From a virus: a DNA stretch of 37,045 nt. The DNA lies in the IMG/VR virus record IMGVR_UViG_3300025138_000124, positions 1-37,045 of that record; one strand, 5' to 3'. The notes beneath the pieces were generated by a model, which did not search any database, was not told where the DNA came from, and was given only the letters and a program-made list of their open reading frames with translations. The position numbers were made by a program, and so were the translations under genes. Below, in pieces: positions 8,059 to 16,128 of this stretch. Every line of letters starts with the position of its first letter. The stretch's first letter is position 1.

Positions 8059-9012
8059 TTATGAAGTAGTTATATCTGTAACCATTCCACTTGCAGCTTC
8101 GTTTCTTGACTCAAGAGTGTACTCAGCTACCATGAATCTCTGATCTGCGTCAGCAGTTTGTGCAGGATTCTGTAGAGAGAAATCTCTTAAGAAAGCAACA
8201 GCGAACATATCCATCTCTAATACTAGAGCATCTTGTCCTCTTTTTCCTGAAGTTGAGTTAGCTTGTCTAATGAATCTATTAGGAGCTACTTGCATAGTTC
8301 CGAAATCTGACTCATAAACATCAATAGAAGTTATTAATCTTCTATCTTCTGCTGCGTCAAATCTTGTAGATCCACCAGTAAAACCTGATAATCTTTGCTT
8401 GTTAAAAGCATTAACCATTATCATGTTTGGGTTGCCACCTGAATTGAAACATTGAACCAAAACACCTTTTAAAAGGTCTTCTGTAAATGCTCTTTGTGTT
8501 CCATCAGTTCTGATAGCTCCACCACCAGCTCCTGATCCACCAGCACCAGCAGATACATTAGTTGAAATCCATGTTTGAACTCCACCTAATTTTCTTGTTG
8601 GTGATGAAGCAGAACCAGCAGCAGCAGCTACATTAGATAAAAGAGCTGTTTCCATATCTCTTTTTAATTCTTTTGCAGATTTTGCTACTTGGTAAGCTAA
8701 TTCAGAGTTTCTACCAGCAGATGTTACAGCGTCATTAGTTCCAGTTACTTGTAGAGCTTTTGAGCTGATCTGTGTGTGGTTACCCAGTTTACTTGTTGCA
8801 CTTAGCGTAGGGTAACTTATTGTTGCTCCCTCAGCTTGTGCGTTTGCAGCTACATCAGCTAAGGCGTCTGTTTGCCATTGATGTAGTGTGTTTGTTGCTT
8901 TTGTTTTTGCAACACCTGACATAAAAGGAGTTTCAGTAGGTGATATACTATAAATAATATCAGCTAGATCCTCTCTTATACCAACTGTTGTATATGTTGC
9001 TAATGCAGGCAT
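8059..9012 (-). CDS. Major capsid protein, SU10/DUF5309-like HK97-fold
   Basis: A 317-aa protein. The N-terminus (TVGIREDLADIIYSISPTET followed by PFMSGVAKTKA) and the run TLHQWQTDALADVA are hallmarks of the DUF5309/SU10 major capsid family. The middle carries ELAYQVAKSAKELKRDMETA, the long spine-helix-like segment. It then has a Gly/Ala-rich loop and a C-terminal part with MIMVNAFNKQRLSGF and RFMVAEYTLESRNEAASG. It is preceded by the scaffold gene with a short gap, and the ribosome site is GGAGAACAACAAT. Assembly into the icosahedral shell is family knowledge. This is one of the safest calls in the window. Confidence 0.92.
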   Translation of the reverse strand: MPALATYTTVGIREDLADIIYSISPTETPFMSGVAKTKATNTLHQWQTDALADVAANAQAEGATISYPTLSATSKLGNHTQISSKALQVTGTNDAVTSAGRNSELAYQVAKSAKELKRDMETALLSNVAAAAGSASSPTRKLGGVQTWISTNVSAGAGGSGAGGGAIRTDGTQRAFTEDLLKGVLVQCFNSGGNPNMIMVNAFNKQRLSGFTGGSTRFDAAEDRRLITSIDVYESDFGTMQVAPNRFIRQANSTSGKRGQDALVLEMDMFAVAFLRDFSLQNPAQTADADQRFMVAEYTLESRNEAASGMVTDITTS

Positions 9013-9038
9013 ATTGTTGTTCTCCGTTAGGTTATTGT

Positions 9039-10055
9039 TTATAAATAACGCTTCAGTAAATCAGCAGCAATTTTTGGATCGCCTTTAGATTTCTTAAGCG
9101 TTTTAAATTGATCCAACCTTGATTGTGAAATCTTATCATCTTTTGTAACCTTAACGCCTGATCTAACAACTTTAGATGGTTTAACAATTTTTTTAGCAAT
9201 ATTAGGTCTTGGTCTATTTGCTGAATTTAAATGTTTCATTCCATCCATAACCACATCAAACATTCTGCTATCATAAATACTAGAAACTTCTTTATCGTTG
9301 AAACCTCTTTGTACTAAATAATTTCTCATGTTTGTTTTTAGCGTAGCTCCTTTTATAGGATCAACAAAGTCAGGATGTTTTAAAGCAACCTTATTTTGTT
9401 CTTCGGCTAAAATTTTCTGAAACTGTTGCTCTTGATGTTGTCTAAGTTTTACTTGACTTTGAGAAATCGTTTCTTTTCGTCTTCTCAATTTTCTTTCAAT
9501 CTTAGCAGCTTCAGTAGGGTCTTCTTCAAAAAGTTTATCCAACTCTTTTGAATTTAACTCATTGTTTACTTCTGCGTTAAGAGTAGCATTAAGATTATTT
9601 AATTCTTCAATCTTAGTTGAATACTCTTGCGTTAGACGATCTTGCTCAGAACGAACTTGTCTTTTTTCTATAGCTAGTTCTTCGGTCTTTCGTCTATAGT
9701 CCGCATCTTTCTGATAACCTGCTTTTAATTCTTCAAGTTCAACTTCAATTACTTCACCATTAACTTTAACTTGGTGGTAATCAGTTTCTTGTTCTTCAAT
9801 CGCATTTTCTTTTGATGCTTCTTCTTGATCTAAAGATTCTTGAACTTTATCTTCAAGTTGTTCTTCAGGTTTTTGTTTTACCTCTTGAGTATCTTCAGTA
9901 GCTTGTGCTTCTGTAGGTTCTTTTGGTTCAACTGGTGCTGCTTCTTCTTGAGGTTTTTTGCTAACTCCTTCTTTAGAGTCCAACAAACCTTCAATAGATT
10001 TTGCTGCACCTATTACTGACTCAGGTTTGTTCAGTAATGGGTTTTGATTTGACAT
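9039..10055 (-). CDS. Capsid scaffolding protein
   Basis: A 338-aa, highly charged, Glu/Lys/Gln-rich protein with low-complexity acidic stretches at residues ~30-90 (KKPQEEAAPVEPKEPTEAQA). A long coiled coil follows at ~115-230 (KRQVRSEQDRLTQEYSTKIE and RRRKETISQSQVKLRQHQEQ). The C-terminus is basic (KKIVKPSKVVRSGVKVTK, then DLLKRYL), as in scaffolds whose tail contacts the coat protein. It lies between the portal/96-aa pair and the major capsid gene, the classic scaffold position. No protease motif was seen. Family is inferred from composition and synteny rather than a sequence motif. Confidence 0.85.
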   Translation of the reverse strand: MSNQNPLLNKPESVIGAAKSIEGLLDSKEGVSKKPQEEAAPVEPKEPTEAQATEDTQEVKQKPEEQLEDKVQESLDQEEASKENAIEEQETDYHQVKVNGEVIEVELEELKAGYQKDADYRRKTEELAIEKRQVRSEQDRLTQEYSTKIEELNNLNATLNAEVNNELNSKELDKLFEEDPTEAAKIERKLRRRKETISQSQVKLRQHQEQQFQKILAEEQNKVALKHPDFVDPIKGATLKTNMRNYLVQRGFNDKEVSSIYDSRMFDVVMDGMKHLNSANRPRPNIAKKIVKPSKVVRSGVKVTKDDKISQSRLDQFKTLKKSKGDPKIAADLLKRYL

Positions 10056-10112
10056 AATGTCTCCTGTTTGTGTTTAAGCTCCTAGATATTAGGTTGGCTT
10101 ATTCTAACTGTG

Positions 10113-10403
10113 TTAGAATTTTTTTCCTTGCTTATGAAAATCAGCTAATTGTTTTTGTGCTAATTTTCCTGTCTCAAGAATTTCTTTAAAATGATTCTCT
10201 ACTTTTCCTAGAACTTGATATGCTAACCATAATTTTTCTCTTGCATGATTATCATTCACTCCAGTTTGTTCAAATAGAGCATCAGAATAATTTTTTTTAA
10301 GAGTTACTAAACACTCTTTAAAAAGATCATTCTCTAATATTAGTTTCGCCTGAGATGATCTGCTCAACTCCAGCGTTCTTTTCGTTTGATCTTGGTTGTC
10401 CAT
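10113..10403 (-). CDS. Small helical head protein (96 aa), overlapping portal gene
   Basis: Begins MDNQDQTKRTLELSRSSQAK, with likely helices LILENDLFKECLVTLKKNYS and KLWLAYQVLGKVENHFKEIL. The pattern of a short helical protein with RExLWxAYxxxGKVxxH just after the portal gene recurs in environmental podoviruses; its function is unknown. The start at 10403 lies 77 bases inside the portal gene in another frame, and is supported by AAGGAATAA immediately before ATG. A role in portal or capsid assembly is inferred. Confidence 0.7.
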   Translation of the reverse strand: MDNQDQTKRTLELSRSSQAKLILENDLFKECLVTLKKNYSDALFEQTGVNDNHAREKLWLAYQVLGKVENHFKEILETGKLAQKQLADFHKQGKKF

Positions 10404-12546
10404 TTATTCCTTGTAACTGATCTGTAAACATATTAGCAGAATTTTGTGCTTCTTCAAGTATTTTACTGTTTTCAGATATAATCATTTTATCTAAATCAGC
10501 TTCTGCTTTTAATTTAGCTGTATCAAGTTGTGTTCCGTATTTTAAACCCATTTCTTTAATCTTAGCTTCAAAGTCTAATAACATTTCTTGTTGTTTTTGT
10601 TGTAATTGTTTGTAATCCAACTCAAGATCAGCAATTTTTCTCTTGTTCTCAGCATCAATTCTAGTCATTTCTATTTTTTCAATAGGTGGAACTGGTGGAG
10701 GTGGAGGAGGAGTTACATATTGTTTTCCTATATCAGGATTAATAAAGTAGCTATCTACTGTTTTTAATCCAGCATTTTCAATTATCTTAGCAAGAGTATT
10801 ATAAATATTCTTTAATCCTACCATAGGATATTCTCTTTGACCTTGTAATTGAAATGCTTGTAGTTGTTTATCTAAAATATTATTTAACATTACAATTTGT
10901 TGTTCTTTAGATCCTGTGCCAAGACCCACACTAATTGAAATATTAAATCTATCTTTCCATTCTGTAGGAAGAACAGGAATGTATTGTCCATTGATTGCAA
11001 TAATTTTTTCTTTATCTTGATACTTAACTGAAAGTTCAAACATCTTTCTAAACAAATCTTTAACACCTGTCTCAGCAAATATTCTAGCAATTAATTCAGA
11101 ACGCATTTGCGTTTGATTCATAATTGTATTTATTCCTGTAGCAGTTTTATTTAATGAATTAGAATCTAAACCTTGATTATATTTTGTAACACCAGTTCTT
11201 ACTTCTCTAACTGTGTCTAAGTATTCAAGTAATGGAAAGGCTTGTTGTGAAATAGGTTGATTAACAATCGGTTGCATAACTTGATTAGGTGGTTGTTTAG
11301 TTCTTACAACACCTCCAGGTCTAGTTGTTAAAAGATCATCCATGTTTACCATTCCATCCATAATCGCAACTCTATTATTATTTGTTAGATACATATTATC
11401 TAAAAGTTGTCTCATTACAGTTGATTTCATTAATTGAACATCTTCAACTAATTCTGAAACTGATCTACCATAAAATCTATGTGGCATTGGAACAGGAGTT
11501 ACTGAAACAAAAGGAATAGTATCACATGAAACATTTTCTAAAATAAATTCTGAAGATTCTCCTACTGAAGTTATCTTTCTAAGTTCTGCTATACCATCTC
11601 CATCATAATCATAACGAACATAATTTTCATATATAGTTATTCTTTGCGTAGAAGGATCTGCTGATGAGTTCATTGGAAAGTCATCTATGTTTTGAAACCT
11701 TGCCATTCTTTCTGTATTTAAAATTGAAGAATCGGATGCTGGAAGATTATAAACTTCATCTTTATCAAAACCCATACTTACTAATTCTGATCTAGTCATA
11801 TAAACTCTATGAGCAACATAATTTGCTTCATCAAGTTTAACTGCATCTTTATCAATTAAAAATTCTTCAGGTGGTACTGATTCAACTTTAATCTTTCCTT
11901 TTTTTGTAATTCTTTTTAATTTACAATTATGAAGCATAGGCAGAGGAAGGTCTAAGTCTATACCTTGCTGTGCTTCCATTTGTTCTTCAAACTGTTCTAA
12001 ACTTTCGGCAGCAGCTTCATCTTCTCTTTCAGTATGTTCTGTTGTTTCTACATTGGGATCGTTTTTAAGAATAGCATATTCTTCATCTGTTAAATTTTCA
12101 TAAGTTTCGTATTCAACACTTTCAGTTTTATCGTAGTAAACTTTTAGTATTCCATTTTTTTCTAATAGTGCATCTTTAAAAAAATTATATAATAATTGAA
12201 AGCCATCATTCTCTTTATAAAAGATATGATTTAAATATGCTGTTGCTTGTTCTGCTATAGCAGCATCATCTGCTCTAACTGGTTCACAAATAACAACTTT
12301 ATCTGATGCAGTAAAAACTCTTAAAAGATTTGGTAATAAACTTTCTACAGTATCAGCTACATCTGTACTTACAACTTGTGAACGACCATCTATTTCGTTG
12401 CCAAGACTATCACCTTGATAATAGTCTAATGCTTTTTCTCTTTGTGCTGAAAGTGTACCCCCCAAAAATCCTAAAGAATTATTTATGTAGTTTTGTAATA
12501 TTCCTCTTAATTCAGGATCTTCTATTCTTGTAATTTTTTTTGCCAT
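10327..12546 (-). CDS. Portal protein, P22-type
   Basis: A 739-aa protein close in length to the P22 portal (725 aa). The N-terminal region is typical of P22-like portals: REKALDYYQGDSLGNEIDGR, then SQVVSTDVADTVESLLPNLL. The stem/wing region includes FVSVTPVPMPHRFYGRSVSE and LMKSTVMRQLLDNMYLTNNN. A proline run (PPPPPPVPP, ~611-620) is followed by a long coiled-coil C-terminus (~625-715), resembling the barrel helices of P22. The dodecameric portal is the DNA gateway and docks terminase and adaptor. It follows terminase by two bases. The C-terminal 77 bases overlap the 96-aa gene. Confidence 0.93.
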   Translation of the reverse strand: MAKKITRIEDPELRGILQNYINNSLGFLGGTLSAQREKALDYYQGDSLGNEIDGRSQVVSTDVADTVESLLPNLLRVFTASDKVVICEPVRADDAAIAEQATAYLNHIFYKENDGFQLLYNFFKDALLEKNGILKVYYDKTESVEYETYENLTDEEYAILKNDPNVETTEHTEREDEAAAESLEQFEEQMEAQQGIDLDLPLPMLHNCKLKRITKKGKIKVESVPPEEFLIDKDAVKLDEANYVAHRVYMTRSELVSMGFDKDEVYNLPASDSSILNTERMARFQNIDDFPMNSSADPSTQRITIYENYVRYDYDGDGIAELRKITSVGESSEFILENVSCDTIPFVSVTPVPMPHRFYGRSVSELVEDVQLMKSTVMRQLLDNMYLTNNNRVAIMDGMVNMDDLLTTRPGGVVRTKQPPNQVMQPIVNQPISQQAFPLLEYLDTVREVRTGVTKYNQGLDSNSLNKTATGINTIMNQTQMRSELIARIFAETGVKDLFRKMFELSVKYQDKEKIIAINGQYIPVLPTEWKDRFNISISVGLGTGSKEQQIVMLNNILDKQLQAFQLQGQREYPMVGLKNIYNTLAKIIENAGLKTVDSYFINPDIGKQYVTPPPPPPVPPIEKIEMTRIDAENKRKIADLELDYKQLQQKQQEMLLDFEAKIKEMGLKYGTQLDTAKLKAEADLDKMIISENSKILEEAQNSANMFTDQLQGINGQPRSNEKNAGVEQIISGETNIRE

Positions 12547-12548
12547 AA

Positions 12549-13817
12549 TTAAACTATGTAACTTGTATCAACAGGAATTGCTTTTTTCCAATCTGACGAT
12601 TTTCCTCCAACAAAAGTACAACCATATCTAAAAGCATCTGCTGGATGTGAAGCGAAATTGTGAATCGGTCTGTTTTTAAAACATTGATTCTTTTCATCCC
12701 ATTTTTTCTGATATGCTTTTAATGCTTCTAGTCCTTTTGCTGTTTTATTTTTGTCAAAATAACATTTAGGTAAATCTTTTCTAACAGCTTCTATACCATC
12801 TTCAATAGAAAGTTTCGGAGCTATATCAAATGATATACCTAATTCTAATGCACTTTCAAGTCTTGATTTTCCAAATGCACCTAATTCTCTCACTTTTATA
12901 TCATGGGGAGCAATATGTCTATCATATTTATAAGGTTTGCTTTCTATAAGGTCTGCATAAAAATCTAATCCCTCACCTGAGTTCTCCTCATAATCAATTA
13001 CTCTTATTTCTTCATTGTGCCTTTGAACAAACCAAATAGCTGTTGAATCTTTAAGACCAAGATCCCACCATGTTTCTACATCTAAATTAGAATCATATTT
13101 AACTTCCTTGACTCTATCGGTTTTTTCTAAGGTTTCTATAATAGCTCCATAGTAGCTACCAGTAATAGCAGCTTGAAATGAGCATTCAAATTCTTGATCA
13201 TATAAGTCAGCAGACATTACATTCTGAGCTGCTTCTAATTCTTCCTTATCTAATATCTTGGTATCACTAGCCTTATATACTTCTGTCCACCAATCCTTTT
13301 TATCTAAGGCTTCTTTGTGTAATTTATAGAAATAGTTCTGACCTTTTGGTGTACCTATAAATATACACCATCCTTTTCTATCAGCTAAGGCAGGTCTAAT
13401 AATTTCAGGAAATAATGTTGGACTAATATTTTGCGTTTCATCCATGACACACCCATCTAAAAAGATACCCCTAAGTGCTTGATCATTCTCAGCTCCAAGA
13501 ATAGTTATCCTAGAACCATTAGGAAAATCACATCTAAGTTCTGACTCATTGAATTTTACATAAGGAATATTTTTGGCGAAATTTTTTATATAATCCCATG
13601 CTGTACTTTTACCCTGTTTGAATGTTGGCGAAATAAAGGCGTATCTTGGGTTTGGCAAAGGATTTGTAAGTGCATCTCTAATCATGTGATTAATAGTACA
13701 TACAGTTTTGCCTGACCTCCTATGTGCTACAACCACATTAAATCGGCTCTTAGGCATTTGTTTGTGCAAAATTTTTTGCAACTTTCTAGGTGTATAAGGA
13801 ATAACAATTTCAGACAT
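12549..13817 (-). CDS. terL: Terminase large subunit
   Basis: A 422-aa packaging motor with both domains. Walker A is AHRRSGKT (31-38), Walker B with the catalytic carboxylate is VMDE (124-127), and motif III is IFIGTPKG. The nuclease domain begins near residue 250 at WWDLGLKDSTAIWFV, which supplies the first metal-binding aspartate, and ends with HPADAFRYG. The length is typical. The gene is directly upstream of the portal gene. The small terminase lies about 0.5 kb upstream across a structured non-coding stretch and one 59-aa gene. Confidence 0.95.
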   Translation of the reverse strand: MSEIVIPYTPRKLQKILHKQMPKSRFNVVVAHRRSGKTVCTINHMIRDALTNPLPNPRYAFISPTFKQGKSTAWDYIKNFAKNIPYVKFNESELRCDFPNGSRITILGAENDQALRGIFLDGCVMDETQNISPTLFPEIIRPALADRKGWCIFIGTPKGQNYFYKLHKEALDKKDWWTEVYKASDTKILDKEELEAAQNVMSADLYDQEFECSFQAAITGSYYGAIIETLEKTDRVKEVKYDSNLDVETWWDLGLKDSTAIWFVQRHNEEIRVIDYEENSGEGLDFYADLIESKPYKYDRHIAPHDIKVRELGAFGKSRLESALELGISFDIAPKLSIEDGIEAVRKDLPKCYFDKNKTAKGLEALKAYQKKWDEKNQCFKNRPIHNFASHPADAFRYGCTFVGGKSSDWKKAIPVDTSYIV

Positions 13818-13839
13818 TTAAAAACAAAACCCCCATACC

Positions 13840-14019
13840 TTAGTGAATAGTATGATTTTTAGGATTATTCAAGTCTTCTATATTTAGTTCTTCCATAAGA
13901 TAATTGCTAAAGTCTTTAGCATCATAAGAATCTTCAAATCCGTCAAAGTGAACTGAGACAGTATTAGTCTTCTCTGAGATAAGAACTATTGCATAAATCT
14001 TTGATTTGTAATCTTCCAT
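13840..14019 (-). CDS. Hypothetical 59-aa protein between terminase genes
   Basis: Begins MEDYKSKIYAIVLISEKTNT, with a predicted beta-beta-helix layout (IYAIVLI, VSVHFDGF, AKDFSNYLMEELNIED), and ends NPKNHTIH. A good ribosome site (AAGGCTTTTT before ATG) supports it. It is acidic. The gene lies 22 bases before the large terminase start. No family recognised; a small packaging accessory is possible from position only. Confidence 0.6.
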   Translation of the reverse strand: MEDYKSKIYAIVLISEKTNTVSVHFDGFEDSYDAKDFSNYLMEELNIEDLNNPKNHTIH

Positions 14020-14325
14020 AAAAAGCCTTGTAATTTAACTATACATACCTCCTAACGTAATAACAACCAGCGTTAAAAAAATTTTAGCGTATGGGGTCTT
14101 TCTAAAACCCCCCTAAAAACAACGCAACTTCCAATTAGTAGTCATAATCATAAATTCTCAGAACAACCTAACACTAGAAAAAAACAATCTGCATTAGTGT
14201 TGTTCAATCTGTAGCTGAGATATATTTTTTTTTATTTCTATATGATTGATAGGCAACTTTGTGCAAGAAGGTACGAAGAAAACACACCTTAACATTGATT
14301 TACTTAGCTTATTTAATGATTGAGT
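14020..14325 (-). other. 306-base non-coding segment between terminase genes
   Basis: No credible gene on either strand. It holds several inverted repeats. A three-tier structure lies at 14156-14220. A CGTTAAAA/TTTTAGCG stem with one G-U pair lies around 14070-14090. A small GGGGT/ACCCC stem lies at 14093-14111. It also contains runs of T on the plus strand near 14223-14236. Its position beside the small terminase gene makes it a candidate for the packaging recognition site and/or an mRNA leader. Confidence 0.6.
14156..14220 (-). promoter_or_regulatory. Structured element, candidate pac/cos site or RNA leader
   Basis: The outermost arms TCTCAG (14156-14161) and CTGAGA (14215-14220) enclose a second stem. 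That stem pairs GAACAA and ACACTA (14161-14176, with a CCTA bulge) with the uninterrupted TAGTGTTGTTC (14195-14205). The motif CAATCTG occurs twice inside. Such a long non-coding structure between small and large terminase genes fits a packaging signal, but this is inference. The outer and inner stems share one base, so they could not both form fully. Confidence 0.4.
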
Positions 14326-14733
14326 TTATTTCTGCCACTTAACAACTAAAGGTTTATCATTATGATTTGATAAAGAAACATTAGTTTTATTAGAATATTT
14401 AGTAATTAAATGGCTTGCTTTCCATTTAGTTAAACCAACAATCTCCTTAATTAAGTGAGATATTGCAAGATCGCCTTTGCCATTTATTTTAAATTCATTA
14501 ATTGTACTTTGAAGCTGATCAGTACAAGAAGACAACAAGTAATCAATTCCGTCCTGTTGTGCTAATTCATATTCTTTTTTAACAGCTGGTTTTTTGTGTA
14601 ATAACTTTCTCCAGCCTTCCCAACTAGCATTAACTTCTTCATCTTCAAGGATCTTCTTTATACTTCTACCGATTGCAACCTGAGAGATTACATATTCTAT
14701 TGTCGATTGATTGAATTTTATTTTATTAGCCAT
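14326..14733 (-). CDS. terS: Terminase small subunit
   Basis: A 135-aa protein. The N-terminal region (residues ~8-60, VISQVAIGRSIKKILEDEEV then WEGWRKLLHKKPAVKKEY) looks like the helix-turn-helix DNA-recognition domain of small terminases. The C-terminal half has the family-like LTKWKASHLITKYSNKT. It is the first gene of the long late operon and the only late gene upstream of the large terminase. It is divergent from the early operon across a 103-base promoter region. The assignment rests on pattern and position; small terminases diverge strongly. Confidence 0.8.
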   Translation of the reverse strand: MANKIKFNQSTIEYVISQVAIGRSIKKILEDEEVNASWEGWRKLLHKKPAVKKEYELAQQDGIDYLLSSCTDQLQSTINEFKINGKGDLAISHLIKEIVGLTKWKASHLITKYSNKTNVSLSNHNDKPLVVKWQK

Positions 14734-14755
14734 GATATTTATTTAATCTTATCTA

Positions 14756-14784
14756 TTGACAATTAATTTACAAATCTTTATAAA
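14756..14784 (+). promoter_or_regulatory. Near-consensus sigma-70 promoter for early operon
   Basis: TTGACA at 14756-14761 and TATAAA at 14779-14784, separated by exactly 17 bases, followed by an AT-rich start region and a gene at 14837. This is the strongest bacterial promoter match noticed in the window and points rightward into the early genes. It shares the divergent gap with the small terminase, so leftward late transcription may start in the same region. Confidence 0.8.
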
Positions 14785-14836
14785 TTTACTTGTATTATGA
14801 ATATATACAAAAAACTAACAAAAGAAAGGGAAAAAA

Positions 14837-15070
14837 ATGACTGATAAAATTGTAATAAAAAAAACTACTGGGGATGGAACAATATTTTGTTACAGCCCAA
14901 TTCATGAAACATCAGCTTTCATGATTACTACTGATGATGACCAATTCTTCGCTGAAGATTTTGACTTAGATTTGTCATTATTTAAAAACAGAAATTGGCA
15001 GTCTGTTGCTGATCATATTTTAGAAAAATATGGAAAAAGGCATGAAATTGAAGAAATTGTTTCATGTTAA
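14837..15070 (+). CDS. Early protein (77 aa), unknown
   Basis: First gene behind the strong early promoter, with ribosome site AAAGAAAGGG before ATG. It is acidic (FAEDFDLDLSLF) with a beta-rich N-terminus (KIVIKKTTGDGTIFCYSPIH) and a C-terminal helix (SVADHILEKYGKRHEIEEIV). No family recognised. Phage genes in this location are often made first after infection and act on host proteins. That role is inferred from position. Confidence 0.65.
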   Translation: MTDKIVIKKTTGDGTIFCYSPIHETSAFMITTDDDQFFAEDFDLDLSLFKNRNWQSVADHILEKYGKRHEIEEIVSC

Positions 15071-15077
15071 TATTAAA

Positions 15078-15095
15078 GGGGGTGTCACAACCCCC
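15078..15095 (+). promoter_or_regulatory. G/C hairpin in early leader
   Basis: GGGGGT (15078-15083) pairs with ACCCCC (15090-15095) around a six-base loop, between the first two early genes. It is conspicuous in AT-rich DNA. No T-run follows, so it is unlikely to be a terminator. The following ribosome site repeats the leader motif CAAAAGAAAGGG seen before the first early gene (14819-14830 and 15100-15111). Confidence 0.5.
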
Positions 15096-15118
15096 ACAAC
15101 AAAAGAAAGGGGAAAACA

Positions 15119-15433
15119 ATGAGCGATAAAACAACAATGCACCAATTAGAAAAAGACCTAGTTGATGAGTTAAACGACAATAAAAAAGAAATATTAGAAC
15201 ATGAATATCCTAGTGATTTAATAACTGAGTATGCTGATGGTTATGTTCCAATATATAATTATGATCTAATAGAAGCATTATCAAGCGATCATACATTAGC
15301 CAACGTAGACGACACAGGATTACTACCTCAAAATCCTAGTGTTCATGATATAATAAGAATGGCTATTTATGAAAGACTTAGTAATGCAGCTTATACTTGG
15401 CTAGGTAACAACGAAAAAAAGGAGGTTGCTTGA
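15119..15433 (+). CDS. Early protein (104 aa), unknown
   Basis: An acidic 104-aa protein with helices at residues ~5-30 (KTTMHQLEKDLVDELNDNKK) and at the C-terminus (VHDIIRMAIYERLSNAAYTW). The middle contains YPSDLITEYADGYVPIYNYD. The ribosome site AAAGGGGAAAACA precedes ATG, and its stop overlaps the next start (TGATG). No family recognised. It could be an anti-host or regulatory early protein, from its place in the operon only. Confidence 0.65.
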   Translation: MSDKTTMHQLEKDLVDELNDNKKEILEHEYPSDLITEYADGYVPIYNYDLIEALSSDHTLANVDDTGLLPQNPSVHDIIRMAIYERLSNAAYTWLGNNEKKEVA

Positions 15434-15579
15434 TGCTTAAATCATTTATATTTGCACTTCACTTTGCTATGGCTTTTCTAGGCTTAGTCATAGCAATACA
15501 CATCAACTTGGCTTTAGGTTTAACAATGTTTATTTTCTTTATTGTTAAATTTTGGCTGCAATTACCACAATATAATTAA
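15433..15579 (+). CDS. Early membrane mini-protein (48 aa, one or two TM)
   Basis: Starts MLKSFIFALHFAMAFLGLVI and ends KFWLQLPQYN. Nearly the whole protein is hydrophobic, with two possible membrane helices (~5-22 and ~26-43). The start overlaps the previous stop and has GGAGG upstream inside the preceding gene. It is the first of four tiny membrane proteins in a row. Function unknown. Confidence 0.65.
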   Translation: MLKSFIFALHFAMAFLGLVIAIHINLALGLTMFIFFIVKFWLQLPQYN

Positions 15580-15588
15580 AGGGGAAAT

Positions 15589-15708
15589 ATGAAAACAATA
15601 ATTGAAGGAATAATATTTTTTGCGTTCATGTACTTCTTGCTTTTCTATGGTTTAGAATTTGCAATAATGTATGAGCAATCAATCTTAAATGAAAGGAACG
15701 GAATATAA
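15589..15708 (+). CDS. Early membrane mini-protein (39 aa)
   Basis: Starts MKTIIEGIIFFAFMYFLLFY and ends QSILNERNGI, a single membrane helix (~6-27) with a short polar tail. Ribosome site AAGGGGAAAT precedes ATG. The TAA overlaps the next ATG (TAATG). Unknown function; the position suggests an early effect on the host inner membrane. Confidence 0.6.
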   Translation: MKTIIEGIIFFAFMYFLLFYGLEFAIMYEQSILNERNGI

Positions 15709-15878
15709 TGAAATATCAAGTATTAAATAAAACTTTATTTGGTTGGGAAAGTATTTGGAATGGAGATAAATTTCAAACACTTGAAGAAGCAAAAGCACAA
15801 ATAAAAGATCATATAAAAACTTGCCATGAACATAATATGGAATGCAATTTATATGATTTTAAAATAGTAAAACAATGA
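15708..15878 (+). CDS. Early protein (56 aa), unknown
   Basis: Begins MKYQVLNKTLFGWESIWNGD, followed by FQTLEEAKAQIKDHIKT and a final LYDFKIVKQ. This beta-turn-beta-helix-beta layout, with a W-containing strand and an EEAxxxI helix, resembles small phage proteins of unknown role. The helix and strand pattern is similar to the 52-aa late protein at 23476-23634. TAATG and ATGA overlaps link it to both neighbours. Confidence 0.65.
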   Translation: MKYQVLNKTLFGWESIWNGDKFQTLEEAKAQIKDHIKTCHEHNMECNLYDFKIVKQ

Positions 15879-15970
15879 AGTTTGAACCTACAAAAAACTA
15901 TTTGCATTGGTTATTATATATAGCCATGCAAGTAGTTATTTTTTTAACACTAATAGAGGTGATCACATGA
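15875..15970 (+). CDS. Early membrane micro-protein (31 aa)
   Basis: Reads MKFEPTKNYLHWLLYIAMQV and ends IFLTLIEVIT, with one membrane helix at ~11-28. It overlaps the upstream stop by four bases (ATGA) and the next gene start at its own stop. No clear ribosome site of its own, so translation probably depends on coupling. Short, hence moderate confidence. Confidence 0.45.
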   Translation: MKFEPTKNYLHWLLYIAMQVVIFLTLIEVIT

Positions 15971-16128
15971 TGAAAGAAGTATTTTTTAATATGATAGCTG
16001 ACAAAGGTTTTCAATTATTGCTATTGACAATTATTGTCTTTGCAATTAGTCTTAAAGTCAATGAGAAGAAAAGAAGGGATAATGAAAGAAGAAGAAAACG
16101 AAGGGAAGCACAAGGGTTCTTTGATTAA
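15967..16128 (+). CDS. Early membrane protein with basic tail (53 aa)
   Basis: Starts at ATG 15967 (or the next codon, 15970), chosen because GAGGTG lies just upstream and the start overlaps the previous TGA. A longer TTG start at 15907 is in frame but has no such support. Residues ~14-31 (GFQLLLLTIIVFAISL) form a membrane helix, followed by a very basic cytoplasmic tail (KKRRDNERRRKRREAQG). Function unknown; the basic tail could bind nucleic acid or anionic lipid at the membrane. Confidence 0.6.
   Translation: MMKEVFFNMIADKGFQLLLLTIIVFAISLKVNEKKRRDNERRRKRREAQGFFD

Noticed and set aside
10890-12533. Short frames opposite or inside the portal gene (10890-11090 minus, 12330-12533 plus)
   Set aside because: They are shadows of the portal coding sequence in other frames, with hydrophobic low-complexity content and no ribosome sites.
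15907-15966. TTG-started N-terminal extension of the 53-aa early gene
   Set aside because: The ATG at 15967 has GAGGTG and a normal overlap with the previous stop; the extension lies wholly within another coding frame.
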